A DNA stretch of 64,000 bases from Stenopsyche tienmushanensis (Eukaryota; Arthropoda; Insecta; Trichoptera; Stenopsychidae). Position 1 is the stretch's first letter; every line of letters begins with the position of its first letter. The notes under the pieces were generated by a model. It saw only the letters and a list, made by a program, of their open reading frames with translations. It was not told the origin of the DNA and ran no database searches. This document shows, in pieces, positions 23,101-32,849 of the stretch. The position numbers were made by a program, and so were the translations under genes. The stretch lies in the NCBI GenBank assembly GCA_008973525.1, contig WACJ01000192.1, positions 372,001-436,000 on the forward strand. The letters run 5' to 3'.

Positions 23101-23419
23101 ATGAATAGTCATTGCGCGAAATATTCAACGTAGTATTCGATGTGGACGTAAATATGCTAATGAATTTGGTCGATGCATGTGAAAGAACAGTTATAAGGCG
23201 ACAAGTTACGCGAAGAATTAACAACATGCCAATTAGGCCGATTTATAACAGATGGAACTATAAATCCAAGCTCAAAACACTGCTTGAGAGATGTGTCAAA
23301 AAGGAGCAATAACCCAAAACAATTTTCAAATGCTTCAATCTCGTAGCGGAGTCCTTCTTGGAATCTTGTATTTTGACGGAGGACTTTTTGACATCCTGGT
23401 GCGACTTTTTAGTGAACAT
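8289..23419 (-). CDS. RALGAPA1: Ral GTPase-activating protein subunit alpha, complete 32-exon gene
   Basis: This encodes the catalytic alpha subunit of the tuberin-like RalGAP complex, which with the beta subunit stimulates GTP hydrolysis by RalA/RalB-type GTPases. I traced 32 coding exons whose phases join perfectly, giving 5697 coding bases and about 1898 aa (human RALGAPA1 about 2036). The start is [13 protein letters not shown], matching the family's MFSKKPHGDVKKS. The C-terminal Rap/Ran-GAP domain covers about residues 1560-1800 and keeps [15 protein letters not shown] with the catalytic Asn-thumb near N1667. The domain is followed by a Gln/Ser-rich tail of about 98 residues. One extra base in exon 4 breaks the frame (see 16747-16751). 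The symbol is the vertebrate ortholog-group name; insects usually have a single alpha gene. Exon coordinates are in the next three entries. Confidence 0.93.
9236..9430. repeat. dispersed repeat family D, copy 1 (in RalGAP alpha intron)
   Basis: Within the intron between exons 29 and 30 the text GTCAGCTCTGCCGCAGCATG ... AATAAATGAACCTTAACACT ... CACAATATTCGTTAATTAC is nearly the same as at about 35895-36055. The shared tract is about 150 bp. It starts near a TTAACGC motif, and part of it resembles the TTAA-bounded elements at 36.2 and 46.0 kb (GATAGCACACAATATTCG), suggesting a piggyBac-derived non-autonomous family. Confidence 0.6.
11194..14717 (-). CDS. RALGAPA1: RalGAP alpha exons 12-23 (variable linker and central scaffold)
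   Basis: Coding exons: 14717-14589, 14512-14417, 14338-14237, 14153-13960, 13877-13661, 13538-13384, 12959-12834, 12634-12467, 12388-12292, 12221-12034, 11960-11808, 11419-11194. Exons 12-14 encode a Ser/Pro/Arg-rich, poorly conserved linker ([20 protein letters not shown]) that, by analogy with the mammalian protein, may be a phosphorylation region. Conservation resumes in exon 15 ([17 protein letters not shown] ... HIQVFQYLL) and exon 16 ([20 protein letters not shown]). Exons 17-23 carry helical text with lower but collinear similarity. All junctions are GT-AG with compatible phases, apart from the GC-AG intron before exon 12. Confidence 0.88.
11520..11725 (+). mobile_element. mariner fragment, transposase N-terminus, in RalGAP alpha intron
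   Basis: From ATG at 11587, opposite to the host gene, the frame reads [20 protein letters not shown] then [20 protein letters not shown], matching the N-terminal start of mariner transposases (MENFVPxKxxLR...YEFHLKKNAAEATKNICxxYGE). The text before it (GGAATGCCGTTTTTTGAAGC) resembles a mariner 5' end and recurs near 58.94 kb. The fragment ends within about 130 bp of the ATG. Confidence 0.75.
13040..13330. mobile_element. piggyBac-like non-autonomous element end in RalGAP alpha intron 17
   Basis: Read on the minus strand, the stretch begins TTAACCCTTTGCGCTCGAGC at 13330, a typical piggyBac-type TTAA target followed by CCC-starting terminal repeat. It then carries two related GGTGCC/GGCACC palindromic blocks at about 13250-13320. 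The other end is not clear: no matching TTAA-CCC was found on the left side. GC content is visibly higher than in the flanking intron. Confidence 0.5.
14796..14797 (-). other. non-canonical GC splice donor of RalGAP alpha intron 11
   Basis: After exon 11 codons for AHP, the minus strand reads G then GCAAGTTAAT. No GT at a frame-compatible position is near, while the GC donor with strong consensus (G, GCAAGT) keeps phase 1 with the next acceptor at 14719-14718. GC-AG introns are a known minor class spliced by the U2 machinery. Confidence 0.75.
14798..23419 (-). CDS. RALGAPA1: RalGAP alpha exons 1-11 (N-terminal scaffold)
   Basis: Coding exons on the minus strand: 23419-23314, 21294-21184, 17938-17767, 17221-16628, 16552-16232, 16154-15979, 15903-15754, 15674-15490, 15357-15275, 15202-15051, 14969-14798. 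Recognised blocks include [17 protein letters not shown] (exon 2), [20 protein letters not shown] (exon 3), [20 protein letters not shown] (exon 4), [17 protein letters not shown] (exon 6), [20 protein letters not shown] (exon 8), [16 protein letters not shown] (exon 10) and [20 protein letters not shown] (exon 11), each collinear with vertebrate RalGAP alpha. Introns 1-3 are long (about 2.0, 3.2 and 0.5 kb); the first two hold transposon relics. Exon 11 ends at a GC donor. Family knowledge assigns this part to a helical scaffold needed for pairing with the beta subunit. Confidence 0.9.
16747..16751 (-). other. one-base frameshift in RalGAP alpha exon 4 homopolymer
   Basis: The minus strand reads TGG AAA G followed by five A. 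With four A the frame runs from KIHWKEN directly into [20 protein letters not shown], collinear with vertebrate RalGAP alpha; with five A the frame ends after EKSHS. The downstream half of the exon is intact and its donor phase agrees only if one A is removed. No usable splice pair could excise the extra base. A sequencing or assembly indel, or a null allele, are the likely explanations. Confidence 0.85.
17222..17766. other. RalGAP alpha intron 3, no feature seen
   Basis: This is about 545 bp of intron between exons 3 and 4. It is AT-rich, with no transposase-like frame and no recognised repeat ends. Confidence 0.5.
18471..18682. repeat. near-palindromic foldback MITE in RalGAP alpha intron 2
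   Basis: Two arms of about 97 bp are inverted copies: 18471-18567 starts GGCAGCATAAATTGAGGGTC and ends ATCTGGCGACT; 18587-18682 is its reverse complement with roughly 85-88% identity by eye. The loop is only about 19 bases (CCCAAACCCAACGGTTCTC). The whole can fold as one long hairpin and has no coding capacity. A deletion-derivative with the same end and core is at 27896-27954. Confidence 0.85.
19060..19340. repeat. dispersed repeat sharing text with the LINE 5' region at 29.46 kb
   Basis: The tract GAGGTCATGGACATGTACGG (about 19162-19181) followed by CGAAGC recurs at about 29485 as GAGGTCATGGACATGCACGG then AGAAGCGTC, upstream of the R1/Jockey-like LINE remnant. Both are GC-richer than their surroundings. 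No clear protein frame was recognised, so this is called a LINE-associated repeat with moderate confidence. Confidence 0.45.
19420..19640 (-). mobile_element. mariner transposase pseudogene, central part
   Basis: The minus strand in shifting frames reads [20 protein letters not shown] then [20 protein letters not shown] and KK, matching the FLxRIVTGDEKWILY...KRQWVDKGQ...GLHPKK block that holds the first catalytic Asp of mariner transposases. Preceding text shows a stop codon. It lies in RalGAP alpha intron 2, on the host strand. Confidence 0.8.
21440..21870 (+). mobile_element. piggyBac transposase pseudogene in RalGAP alpha intron 1
   Basis: The plus strand encodes a piggyBac (DDE_Tnp_1_7) catalytic-domain segment: [36 protein letters not shown] (first Asp of the family's SIDE motif region), a stop, then [35 protein letters not shown] and DNFYN (a further catalytic Asp region). 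A stop codon and small gaps break it, and N- and C-termini are missing. It lies antisense to RalGAP alpha, immediately upstream of exon 2. Confidence 0.85.
21880..23313. other. rest of RalGAP alpha intron 1
   Basis: AT-rich. An open frame of 66 codons at 23112-23312 (plus) has no recognisable family text. Around 22645-22685 the sequence GTTTACTCTATATTTTGGAA is followed by its near-inverse ATATAGAGTAAAC, a short hairpin. Nothing else could be supported. Confidence 0.4.
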
Positions 23420-24753
23420 GACAGGAGCTGCGGGCAGCGGGGCCCTGCCCCAGCCGCCGCCCCCGACCCACACACAACACCTTCAGCTGAGGCTGCAAAC
23501 TACGGACTCAACGCTCGTATTTAGCGACCATGCTCCAAGTACTTGATACCTGCCATACGTCATCCTCTTTTTAATACATTTAAAAATATTTTATATAATC
23601 CAATAAAATAAATCTAATTGATAAATAGCGCCATGCTTGCGTTTTGAAAAAAATTCATCGATTAAATTAATTAGGATATTTTTAAATTAAAAAAGGGCAA
23701 ATGTTATTTTTTAAAACTATAATTAAATAGGAATTTCAAAATTCCATTTAAGCCAAGCCAATTATCAAACAACTGCTCTCAGTCAATAAAGTCTTAATAA
23801 TTAAAATAATTCAGCTTTATTAACTCAATAAATACTCCTAAAATTAGAGAATTTGAACAAAAAGCTTAATTTTTTTAAAATACCACAAATCTTTAACAAG
23901 TCAACGTATTAAAAACAAATTTGGATTGTAATTTTGTATATTATGTTTTAAAATGGTGAAAATAGTGAAAAAAAATATATTTAAAAATAAATCAAATAAT
24001 TTACATACACAAATGTATTCATATAATATATGATTCGTGATCCTAACTGTAAATAATTCCACTTTTTTGCTTGCGTATTTTATACAAATTATCTCCAAAA
24101 ATTCTGAATATGTATGCAAAAGTCAATTGATGGCAATAAATAAGAATAATACCAAACTATTTCAGTTTTTTCTAAATTTTAAGCTGTCATATAGAGTCTT
24201 AAATGTATTTTATTTGTGCAAGTTATGATCCGTTAAAACTAGTGATAATTTTGTTTTAATCATATTTTCGTTAAATATAATATTGGTGACATTTGTATAC
24301 AACATATTAAAAAAATGCGTTTTAGTAAAAATAAAGTTTAACGTGGTTTATGTGTGTATATAAATTTGAAGTGATGTAACGCACAGTTTTGTGCGCGCGG
24401 TATTCATATCTTCTCGTATGATTTTTTTTTACTTTGCTAATAGCAATTATAAAATTACCTTTTCGATTTTAATACTTTGGTTTCTCATTATCAAACAATT
24501 TCAATTGAACCGTAGCATCGTATTTACTGGTTTGATGTCATATTCATGCTTACCATTTATCGTTCAATAATCTATGCATTTTCTATCTTTATTTTTTTTT
24601 AAATTTGAAGTCATTCATACTACCTATTATAATTTGAAGAGATTTCTTCCTGTGTCCAATGTGCATATTGTCTATATTTATGCCGGAGGCTCCTAATGTT
24701 GTCGAAACGAGTCGAGAAGACTGATTCAGTGTGTGAACAAGCATCACAAGAGT
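23420..24753. promoter_or_regulatory. intergenic region between divergent RalGAP alpha and DUF4789 genes
   Basis: The two start codons (23419 minus, 24754 plus) are about 1.3 kb apart and divergent. A GC-rich block at 23425-23480 immediately upstream of the RalGAP alpha ATG is probably its 5' UTR/promoter, the only GC-rich patch here. The remainder is AT-rich with no recognised element. Confidence 0.4.
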
Positions 24754-27700
24754 ATGTCGCATCTGAAGCTGGTTATTTTGCACTTTGTGTTTGTGGTTTG
24801 GTCATGTCCATGGAATGTTTATGGACAAGGGCTCGCATTTCCAGGCAGTATTCAAGATTTAGTCGACCTGCCTTTAGACGTGAGCCATTTATTATTATAT
24901 TGATAAATACGATTAAAATATATTATGAGATTCGAACGATGAATCGTTACTTATGTTAAGATATCGATTATGAGCTTGGAATTAAAAAAATAACGACGAC
25001 TAATAAACGACGAAAAATTCAACAATAAACGCATATTAAAATGAAATTAATAAAAATAACTTATGGAATTTCAAAAATATCAAATCACAATAACAGTTTT
25101 GACATATAATTTCGGTCGATTTAATTGATCACTAAATTATTCCAGCTGTGGTATTTAATAAACGCATTAAACGCTAATAAAACATTATTTGTATCAAATG
25201 ACGATAGAAAAAAGGACATGGACGTCCTAAAATTTGTTATGAGCGACCTTGGATTCAAATTTCGAAAATCTGACATTTGTTTACGCCAACGTAAATGAGG
25301 TTAAGTTTCTTATTTTATTTGTCAATTGATTACATCTATGAAATTTTGGAATGTCGATTAAAAATTGAAGATTTATACGATTTTGTTTATGCTATCGTGT
25401 TTACAATACAAAAGTAAAAATAAAACTTATCGAATAAATTCTAACATTTGCCTCCTATTGTTTTTATCTCAATTTATTCCAGGAATAATAAATGACAAGT
25501 AGTTTTTAAACGGTTATATATCAGTATTTTTTATCTAAATTCATGTACATTAATCTTTTTAACCTCTGAGAACTAAGCAAATGACGAAAATTGAGAGTAC
25601 ATAGATCATTACAGCGTATTTGTTACGAAATTAAATCCATTGGGGAATTAACATTAAAATTTTGTAGTTTTAGTATTTTTAGCTTGAAAATACTGTCGAT
25701 TAGATTGTTAGATTTGAGGCTACGGATCTAGATAATGAAAGCCTTTCTAGGGTATCAAGTTCTACAGTTAAGTGAACATCATTTAAATATCAACTGCAAA
25801 TCTGACCTGATTTAATATACGCCTAGCCTTGACGTCTAGACGTTTGGATTTTAGCTTTAATCTTTCTTACCTTATGTATTGTATATAATTGTATTTTTAC
25901 AGTTTTTATAATTTTTCTCTGAACAAAAAGATTTAAAAAACCAAGTTTTAAAAACGGCGGCCCAAGTCAATATTAGAACGTGTTAACATATTAACAGTGA
26001 GAAGAATATAAATATGTTTTATGTTGGCTGATGGTTTTAAATATATTTTTATGAATTAATTATTAAAACTACGTTTACAAAATTGAGCACAGTCCCAATA
26101 CATAGTGTCACCATAAATCATATTAAATAGCAAAAAATCATACAAAACCCAAAAACCATGTGAAATATCAGAATGTTACAAATCACTCAATAAGTTCGTA
26201 GGATGACATTAAGTTGGCGTCGCTATTGACAAATCGATATGATTTTTGGGAAATATCAACCTTCAAATAATTTGTGTCAAAAATTCAAAACAATCTGATG
26301 TTTAGTTCACAAGTTACAGTGGCCTTCGTGACGCTACTTTTGTAAATTTCAAAACAATGTAAAAATCTGAATTTTGTGTCTCGATAAAGCATTGCTTTTT
26401 AATGAGAAAAAATACCGCTCAAGCAAAGCAATGGCTTAATGAGTATTATTTGGACTCTGCTCCATTGAGACAAATGATAGAGAAGTTTTGCTGATTTCAA
26501 ACGCGATTGTACAAACACTGATGATGCTAAACGCTTTGGTCGTCTAAATTTGGCACTTTTTCTAGAAAACACCAATTTTCCACAAAATAGTTTTGGCCGA
26601 TCTTTAACTAAAGTTGTTTGATATAGCTGATTCTGTTAAAGATATCAGAAGGCAGTGTATTCACTATTTTGCATCAATCTTTATCCATGAGAAAGCTTTG
26701 TTCGAAGTGGGTACCGCATTTGCTTCACAATCGATCAAAAACATTGAGAGATTACCCGCGTCAGAGCGTCCCCGCAGTGAATGTGTTAAATATCGGCATT
26801 TTACAAATTTATGAAGCATTTTGATAAATAATTTATCTTATTAAGGAAATTTTCTTTTTAGAAATATATGGAATGCGGCTGAACTCGTTTATAACGAGGT
26901 CGGTTATGTCCAGATTATGGTTAAAACGAAAAATTATACAGGAAAAGTGGAAGCGTTTCATTTATCGTGACGTTCAAGCTAATTGTTCCAAAATAGAGAC
27001 GTTATTAAACCTATGTATATTTTTAAAGACACATGACTAAGAATATTTAAGCATAAAAATGGGATATGTGCGTTTTTAAGGGCACGGTTTGACATGTCGA
27101 TATTATGTTGGAATATCGTATGTCCAGCTTAATAAAGCAGTAATAAATTATTGATCATCTGTACTTTTATATTCCGAGCGTTTTGCATCTATATCTTGGT
27201 GCTCGCTATAGCCGTGTTTGTCCGTCAAATTGACGTGTCCCGTAAACCCAGTGCCAAATATCCAGGATCGAATTTTTCGCAGAGCTTTTGGAGTGCTTAA
27301 AGTTGCCCTTGACCTGAAAATAATTGGACATCACTTCGGTATTGTCTTCATTGCAGAGCCACACGACTTGATTAAGTATGCAAGTTTATATCGTGTACGG
27401 GTCATATGAATTTTTATGGGCGAGCTTTTTATTTTATCGCACTCAGATTTACGCAAAAACGCGAACATTAACGATTTAATTATTTTGGGCCACAACTGAC
27501 CTATAAAATAACAGCTCACCTGCGAGATTTGACCTAGAAGTTTTATTTTCGGTCTGGTTTTAATTTTCCGGTGTAGCAGAGAACTATCAATTATAGATTA
27601 TAAAAATGCGTTTGATTTAATCGGACATGGCCGTAATAATGTGTTGTAAATGTCAAAAAGTAAAAAGAGTGAAAAGAATTATTTCTTATTGTTATTGCCA

Positions 27701-28758
27701 CTGATATTTTTATTTTTTGTGTTTTAGAATAGACTTCCATTGGAGATGCCAAGCATTTGCGACGAGAATGAATTGTATTATCCCGGAGATCAAAAAGACG
27801 ATTGGATTTGTGATTGCATTAAAGGTAAATAAAAAGTCTTTTAAAATTGACCAATTTTATCTGGTATAATAAGTGTACCTATGGTATACCAAGAGCTGAC
27901 AGCATAAATTGAAGGCCATCTAATACATGATATCATTATGACAGTCTGGCAACTGAGTGATGTTGGGTTTGGGAGGGAAGGGAGTTGAAACTTAACCATG
28001 GGACTACTTAGTCTGTAAGTAGTCCCATGGTTAAGCGGTTGAACTCGTAACTCAATCATCTTGAGTTCGAATCCTACAGGAGGTGTGGCTGGCGACTACA
28101 CTTTTAAAAACATATATACGCCACGAAAAATGATGTCAAAATGGTTGCCTGTGAAGTGAAACTTTGCGAATAAGCGCTGCAAATTGACTTTTTTCCATTT
28201 TAAACTTTTTTCTTCGTCATTTGGGGTCATTTATTTTTGCAATTCCTTAAAAATAAACACTACGAACTTTTTGAGCGATGTGTTACGTTTTGTTTGCTCT
28301 TTGCAGGATACATCTTCTATGCACCACGCAATAAGTGCTTCCGAGCATACGAGCGAGGACCATGCGATACAAGATACATGTTGGTTTTGTCTGACGATGG
28401 TTACACACCTCGGTGCAAGATGAACGTGTGCCAAGACAATCAAGTCCTGTTCGAAGGCAATTGTCGTGTCGTAGGCAGCCCTTGCGACATCGACACGCGA
28501 AAAGTCTACGGTGTCAACGAAACGACATTAAAATTCGAATGTTTAAGTCCGTATATAAGCTTTCGTGGATCTGATTTCCCAACTCCGACAGAAAATACCA
28601 CTCCGATAGTAGAAAAAGTAGTTAAATCGCAAGAATTAAGACGGCCAGATATTTTAGACATTCTACCTTCTAAGGTGGTCAATCCTGCTGCTTTCTGCAA
28701 CTTGGGCTGTAAACGATCTCAGAATCGTGCATGTCCAGTCGGAGAGATCAGCAAATAA
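24754..28758 (+). CDS. secreted cysteine-rich DUF4789 domain protein, complete, three exons
   Basis: Exons 24754-24879, 27728-27824 and 28307-28758 join in phase (0, then 1) to give 224 aa. Residues 1 to about 25 are a signal peptide (MSHLKLVILHFVFVVW then a small-residue region around VYG). The mature part has 13 cysteines and the DUF4789 pattern: SICDENELYYPGDQKDDWIC, CIKGYIFYAPRNKCFRAYE, GPCDTRYMLVLSDDG, PRCKMNVCQDNQVLFEGNC. Two potential N-glycosylation sites follow (NETT, NTTP), and the C-terminus has NLGCKRSQNRACPVGE. DUF4789 proteins are arthropod secreted proteins of unknown function. Introns are flanked by GTGAGC/TTTTAG and GTAAAT/TTGCAG. AATAAA overlaps the stop codon region at about 28752-28758. 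The 2.8-kb first intron holds a mariner relic, and the second a MITE and a SINE. The start is the only ATG that gives the signal peptide. Confidence 0.85.
24880..26184. other. first part of DUF4789 intron 1, nothing recognised
   Basis: AT-rich intron sequence with no coding frame of family type and no repeat ends that I can pair. Confidence 0.4.
26185..26820 (+). mobile_element. mariner-type (SETMAR-like) relic, family E copy 1
   Basis: Starts near GTTCGTAGGATGACATTAAG. Translation shows IKHCFLMRKNTAQAKQWLNE, YYLDSAPLRQMIEKFC, a stop, and after frame changes MRKLCSKWVPHLLT-type text (ATGAGAAAGCTTTGTTCGAA). The same 5' text (CGACCTTCAAATAAT region and ACAAGTTACA) occurs inverted at 41.5-41.64 kb. 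The second half of the transposase is missing. Confidence 0.8.
26821..27727. other. rest of DUF4789 intron 1
   Basis: The piece 26935-26990 (GCGTTTCATTTATCGTGACG) resembles the end of the family C repeat. Bases 27215-27410 contain an open frame without recognisable similarity. No other feature is supported. Confidence 0.35.
27896..27954. repeat. deleted copy of the foldback MITE
   Basis: CAGCATAAATTGAAGGCCAT and TATCATTATGACAGTCTGGC match the outer end and the inner end of one arm of the foldback element at 18471-18682, with the middle missing. Confidence 0.65.
27991..28085 (+). repeat. tRNA-derived SINE head with a perfect 20-bp inverted duplication
   Basis: CTTAACCATGGGACTACTTA (27991-28010) and its exact reverse complement (28016-28035) form a 20-bp stem with a 5-base loop. 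The right arm continues into tRNA-like text: A-box-like TGGTTAAGCGG (28028-28038) and B-box-like GAGTTCGAATCC (28063-28074), spaced like a polymerase III internal promoter. A diverged copy without the inverted arm is at 59021-59095 (minus). It does not fold as a regular tRNA, so I call a SINE rather than a tRNA gene. Confidence 0.65.
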
Positions 28759-29149
28759 ATTAATTTATTACATTTTACATATTTTTTCAAAGCATGTATT
28801 TGAACCGCTTCGGGTCTTTACAAGGCGAAACATACTGTTATGTCGTTAAACTGACCAAATATGCGCATCGATATTCAAGACAATGAATCATTTAAACAAA
28901 ACATTTATTGCAGTAAAATTATATGCATTTTGAAAAGAACATTTTAGTTTAATAGCATAAAACGCAAAGATAAGGAGCTATAATTATTGAAAATCATATG
29001 ATCATTTATCGAAATATGGTTATATCTTCGACTAGTATATATTAATACATTTAATAATTGTAACAATAAAAAAATGTAGGTAATTTTGTTTTTTTATTCC
29101 TCCACTTAACTTTAAATTGTTTCCACCAAACCCGCATGGCATCTTATGT

Positions 29150-29385
29150 CTCATTTCTGATGATAAATATAAGGGCAACCAAAATGTCGAAAGATTTTTT
29201 AAAGTGAAACTCCAAGCGGCAGTTGACTGAAAAGAAAAGCAGAATCGTTTGTAGTCTCTCCATTTCTGTCGCACACATCATAGACGTTCTACGCGCATGC
29301 GCTGCGTCTACTGTGTGTATATTTAGCATAAAGCAACCAGTAGCACTTTTTATATATCACACAAATACAACTTCATCTTCTAGCT
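29150..29385 (-). repeat. family C repeat, copy 1
   Basis: Member of a dispersed family of about 200 bp with a GCGCATGCGC core (here at about 29293-29302), a flank resembling AGTGAAACTCCAAGCGGCAG, and the end GCATAAAGCAACCAGTAGCA. It is inverted relative to the copies at 37.8, 49.9 and 56.1 kb. Confidence 0.7.
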
Positions 29386-29459
29386 AAAAATGACCATTGT
29401 GTGAAAAATACACGTACGGACAGTGTGAGCATTTAGGGAACTAAAGAAAGTTAATAGCC

Positions 29460-30800
29460 GCCAAGAAAAATTCCGAATCCATGAGGTCATGGACATGCAC
29501 GGAGAAGCGTCATTAATATACTATGCTGGAATAGACAGGTAGAAAAATACGCCACCCGTCTGGACCTGGGCAATTGGAGGGAGAAGGCTCGGGCCAAATG
29601 AAAATGCTGATGGTGACTCTTCTCCGTGGCTAGGTAATACAAATGACCGAACCAATACGAGTACTATGGAGAAGGGAGGGTCCCTGCAGTACGTCATTTG
29701 GTGCAAGAGCCCTTCAAAATGAGGTTGGACTCGTGGTGGCAGTGACCTTGTGTAGTAGTTCTTCTGTTTCTTCCCCTTCCAACGCACCTTCGGGTGCACA
29801 TAGTCTGAAACTGATATTGCAAAGTGAAAGGGCGCTTTGAAACTCTGCGCGTAGTGTTTCTCGGTGATGAGTGTAGAATGGTCGGTTGGACTGCAGCTTG
29901 CGACTCACAAGATCGAAGCCATCTTCTTCACGAGGAAGAGACGACTGTGCTCGCCGCCGCTGATCACTGAGATGCCTTGGAGTCTGGCTGAACCGCAACC
30001 TCGGTTCGCGGTCCACATCGAGGAGGTGGCGGCAAAAGCAGACAAAAATTCGAAGTAACTCGTCAGGCTGATGCCAAACGTTGTCAGACAAACGTTGTCA
30101 GACGTTGTCGTTGTCAACTCCTGTTGTCAGACGTGCACTTCATAATGTTGTACGCTACACTCATTTGGGCGGACGCGCTAAGCGCGATGACGTTGGCAAG
30201 GCTCGAGGCGAAGAAATAGGTAGCGAGGAAGACGACCATGGCGAAATGGCAAAAACGATGAGATGCTTCAGAGAAGGGCAGATGGACTTATGTGGTACTG
30301 CCCGACGCAAACAAGTGGAGTGAAAGAAAGCACTGAAATGGATAAACAAAGAGGCAACCACCGAGTGTCACCACTGTGGGGCTGAGGTGGATGATGTGAA
30401 ACACATGATATTCGGATGCGAAGCATGGGAGGAAGAGAGGATAATTCTTCGCGCCTCCATAGGCGATGAACGACTGTCGAAGGACGGAATGATGGAATTA
30501 ATGCTAGAGAACGAGGAAGAATGGATGGCCTGGGGGCACTTCGCCTCCAAGGTGATCGCGTCTAAGGAGGATGCCGAGAGGATAAGGCATCGAGCATCCC
30601 TGGTTGCCTAAAGAGAAGAGAGCCGAATAAGGTTAGAAGGGAGGCCTCGTGTCTGGCAAATGCCTAAGGGTTGGGCCAGGCACAACATGGGGAGGACAAG
30701 GAGGGTTTTTAGTAGGTAAACGATTAAATTCGGAATCCTACACTACTGCTGGGTACGAGCCTGGCAGTGTTTATAAAAAAAATAAAAATGAAAAAAGTCC
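29460..30800 (+). mobile_element. non-LTR retrotransposon (R1/Jockey-like) pseudogene, 3' part
   Basis: At 29880-30058 the frame reads GLQLATHKIEAIFFTRKRR, the end of a reverse transcriptase domain, leading into HIEEVAAKADKNSK. At 30330-30600 it reads TECHHCGAEVDDVKHMIFGC then EAWEEERIILRASIGDE, the CCHC zinc-knuckle (C-x2-C-x10-H-x4-C) typical of the R1/Jockey clade C-terminus, ending with EEEWMAWGHFASKVI and ERIRHRASLVA before TAA at 30609. A 3' UTR-like tract with TACACTACTGCTGGGTACGA runs to about 30800. The region between the two domains is deleted and frameshifted. Internal small repeats (GTTGTCAGACGTTGTC) lie at 30080-30130. Confidence 0.8.
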
Positions 30801-31692
30801 GAAGGTACTCGGAACAGTTTGCACAGCAGCGCAGGGCATGGACTCTGTCTAAAAGAAATCAAATACTACACGTTGTCGACAAACACCAAAGATGAAGAAG
30901 ATTTATAAAAAAATGATTTACAAAAAAAATGATTTATAAAAAAATGCTGGACTCCTTTCAAACATGAACGCACAATACTATAGTTTATTTGGTTTGAATT
31001 TAAATCATTACAATACGTTTTCTGTTTATCAGCCCCAAACTGATCAGAATCTTTTCTATGACGCCCGAGCTGGAAATTGGGGTAAGCCCAAGAAGGTTTT
31101 GTGTCACCCAGATTTTTGCTTATCCGAGAAATCTTTCACCTTGAAAGCTAGCCCCTGTCAAAGTTTTTCGGTTTAACTAAGGCATCTTTTCGTGCAGCCC
31201 GCCTAATGGTAGCCATGGTGATGGCCAAGTGCTCACAATAGAGCCTCTATATTGGACGCCGACCACGCCGACATTTCAGTCACCTAGAAATACCCGCGGG
31301 ATACGCAACAACCTGCGCCCCACGAAAACTCTCTAAAAATCGCAATGCGTACATAATTTGATCAAAAAATAAATCACACTATGTCGACAATGTAGTTTTT
31401 GATGGATCCGCACGACTTGAGCAATTTCAACACGCCCGTTTTCTCCGTATTGTTTGGGCCTTTTGTATAAACCGCGCAATTCTGCCTTCTTGTTTACTGT
31501 TTTGAATGTCAATGTTGGAACTGTCACTGGTTGGTGATATCGATTCACAGCACCTTAGTGACAGTAACTTGGTATGTTTCATACGGACCGGTCACTTTTT
31601 GTGTAAACAAACCTTCGTTTTACGGCGATAGTTTTACGCCGACCCTTCTCTGGACGGCTTCACGGCAATCCGTCAAATTATCAATCGAAACG
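30801..31692. other. interval with no assigned gene
   Basis: A short tandem of about 20-base units (ATGATTTATAAAAAA type) is at 30898-30947. The GC-richer block 31190-31330 and a 71-codon minus frame at 31333-31548 (YKRPKQYGENGRVEIAQVV) suggest an old mobile element, but I cannot name it. The last 130 bases before 31693 look like a GC-richer 5' leader. Confidence 0.35.
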
Positions 31693-31721
31693 ATGTCCAA
31701 TTTCGACGAAGCAGACGAAAG
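31693..31721 (+). CDS. tentative first coding exon of an unidentified gene
   Basis: ATG with nine codons (MSNFDEADE plus AG) runs straight into a perfect splice donor, AG then GTAAGT, and is preceded by a GC-richer leader without other ATGs in frame. The arrangement looks like a true first exon. No downstream exon could be joined with certainty; the candidate at 35310-35360 needs phase 1 while this exon ends in phase 2. Function unknown. Confidence 0.35.
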
Positions 31722-32849
31722 GTAAGTGCCGAATGAATAAGCGACTCCCTCGGGTACTTCTTCAAAATGCATACAATTAGAAAATGGGGACAACTTAAAA
31801 AAAAAACGACACAAAACCGCACGATAAAATAATGCAAAAATCACCCTGCATTAATGACGTTCAAAACCACAATAAAACATAATAAATACGAAAACAAATT
31901 TATTGAAACCCTTGTGAATCCAGCGCATCTTATTTTTAGGTTATATCGACATAAATGCATTCTGCATTTATATATACATACAAGCAGATTATATTTAATA
32001 CATTAAAAGCATCCTTATTTATTGTTCTGATTGCAACATGTAATCTTTTGTGCAATCTATAAATCATATTTTTTATTGATTAATGGAGTATTTATTAAAA
32101 TCATTTCATTGAATTAATTCCTCCCCCTCCCCTTAGGATTGAGTAAAAAAGTAATTTAAAAAAAAATAAGAATAATATTGTATAATGCATGCAAATAATA
32201 TTGGCTACCTGCTACAAAACAAGTGATTCGTGTAGTTAGTATGACGTTAACATTCTTGTATTATTATAATTATGAAATATTATTATTATGAATCATTGCA
32301 TATGATATTACTTATCTATTAGATAAGAGTTTCATATAACGTTTTATTAAGTTATTTTGTGTGAGAATTTTCTTGGGATGCGAATAGTTAAGCACTATTA
32401 CGCATACAACTACATATCGGCGTAGGCACTTTTCGCAAGTGTTGGCAACAACGATGTACCGAAATTCAGCATTAAAAGGGTTAAACATGATTTATATATT
32501 TTCTAGATTCAAATCCATGCTTAAATTTCTTATTTTATATTTTACACTGTAATCAAATATCAGATAAATTGACAAATCAGATTAACTACATTTTAAAGAA
32601 AGAAGGCACCTTTTTTTGTAAGAATATATAATATTGTAGAAAATCATCTTTCTGAAATAAATTTACTTCTTCTTCTTCTTCTTTGATCTATTTTTATATA
32701 AGAACAGACATTTATCTTGTTGGATTTTCTTTTTTGATACATTCTTACAAAAGGGACCTGTTAAGAAGTACGATACTAAATCAGGGTTGCCACATCATAT
32801 TAATAACAACAATAAGTATGATAAAAAAATATATACTTTGTTAACAAAA
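31722..32849. other. AT-rich interval, no feature
   Basis: It contains a (CTT)n microsatellite at about 32665-32683 and otherwise no coding or repeat signal that I can support. Confidence 0.35.

Noticed and set aside
23112..23312. 66-codon plus frame antisense to the start of RalGAP alpha intron 1
   Set aside because: No recognisable domain, no splice context and no conservation evidence; likely chance.
28016..28085. tRNA gene
   Set aside because: A- and B-box-like text is present, but the acceptor and D arms do not pair properly and a diverged copy exists at 59 kb, so a SINE head is the better call.
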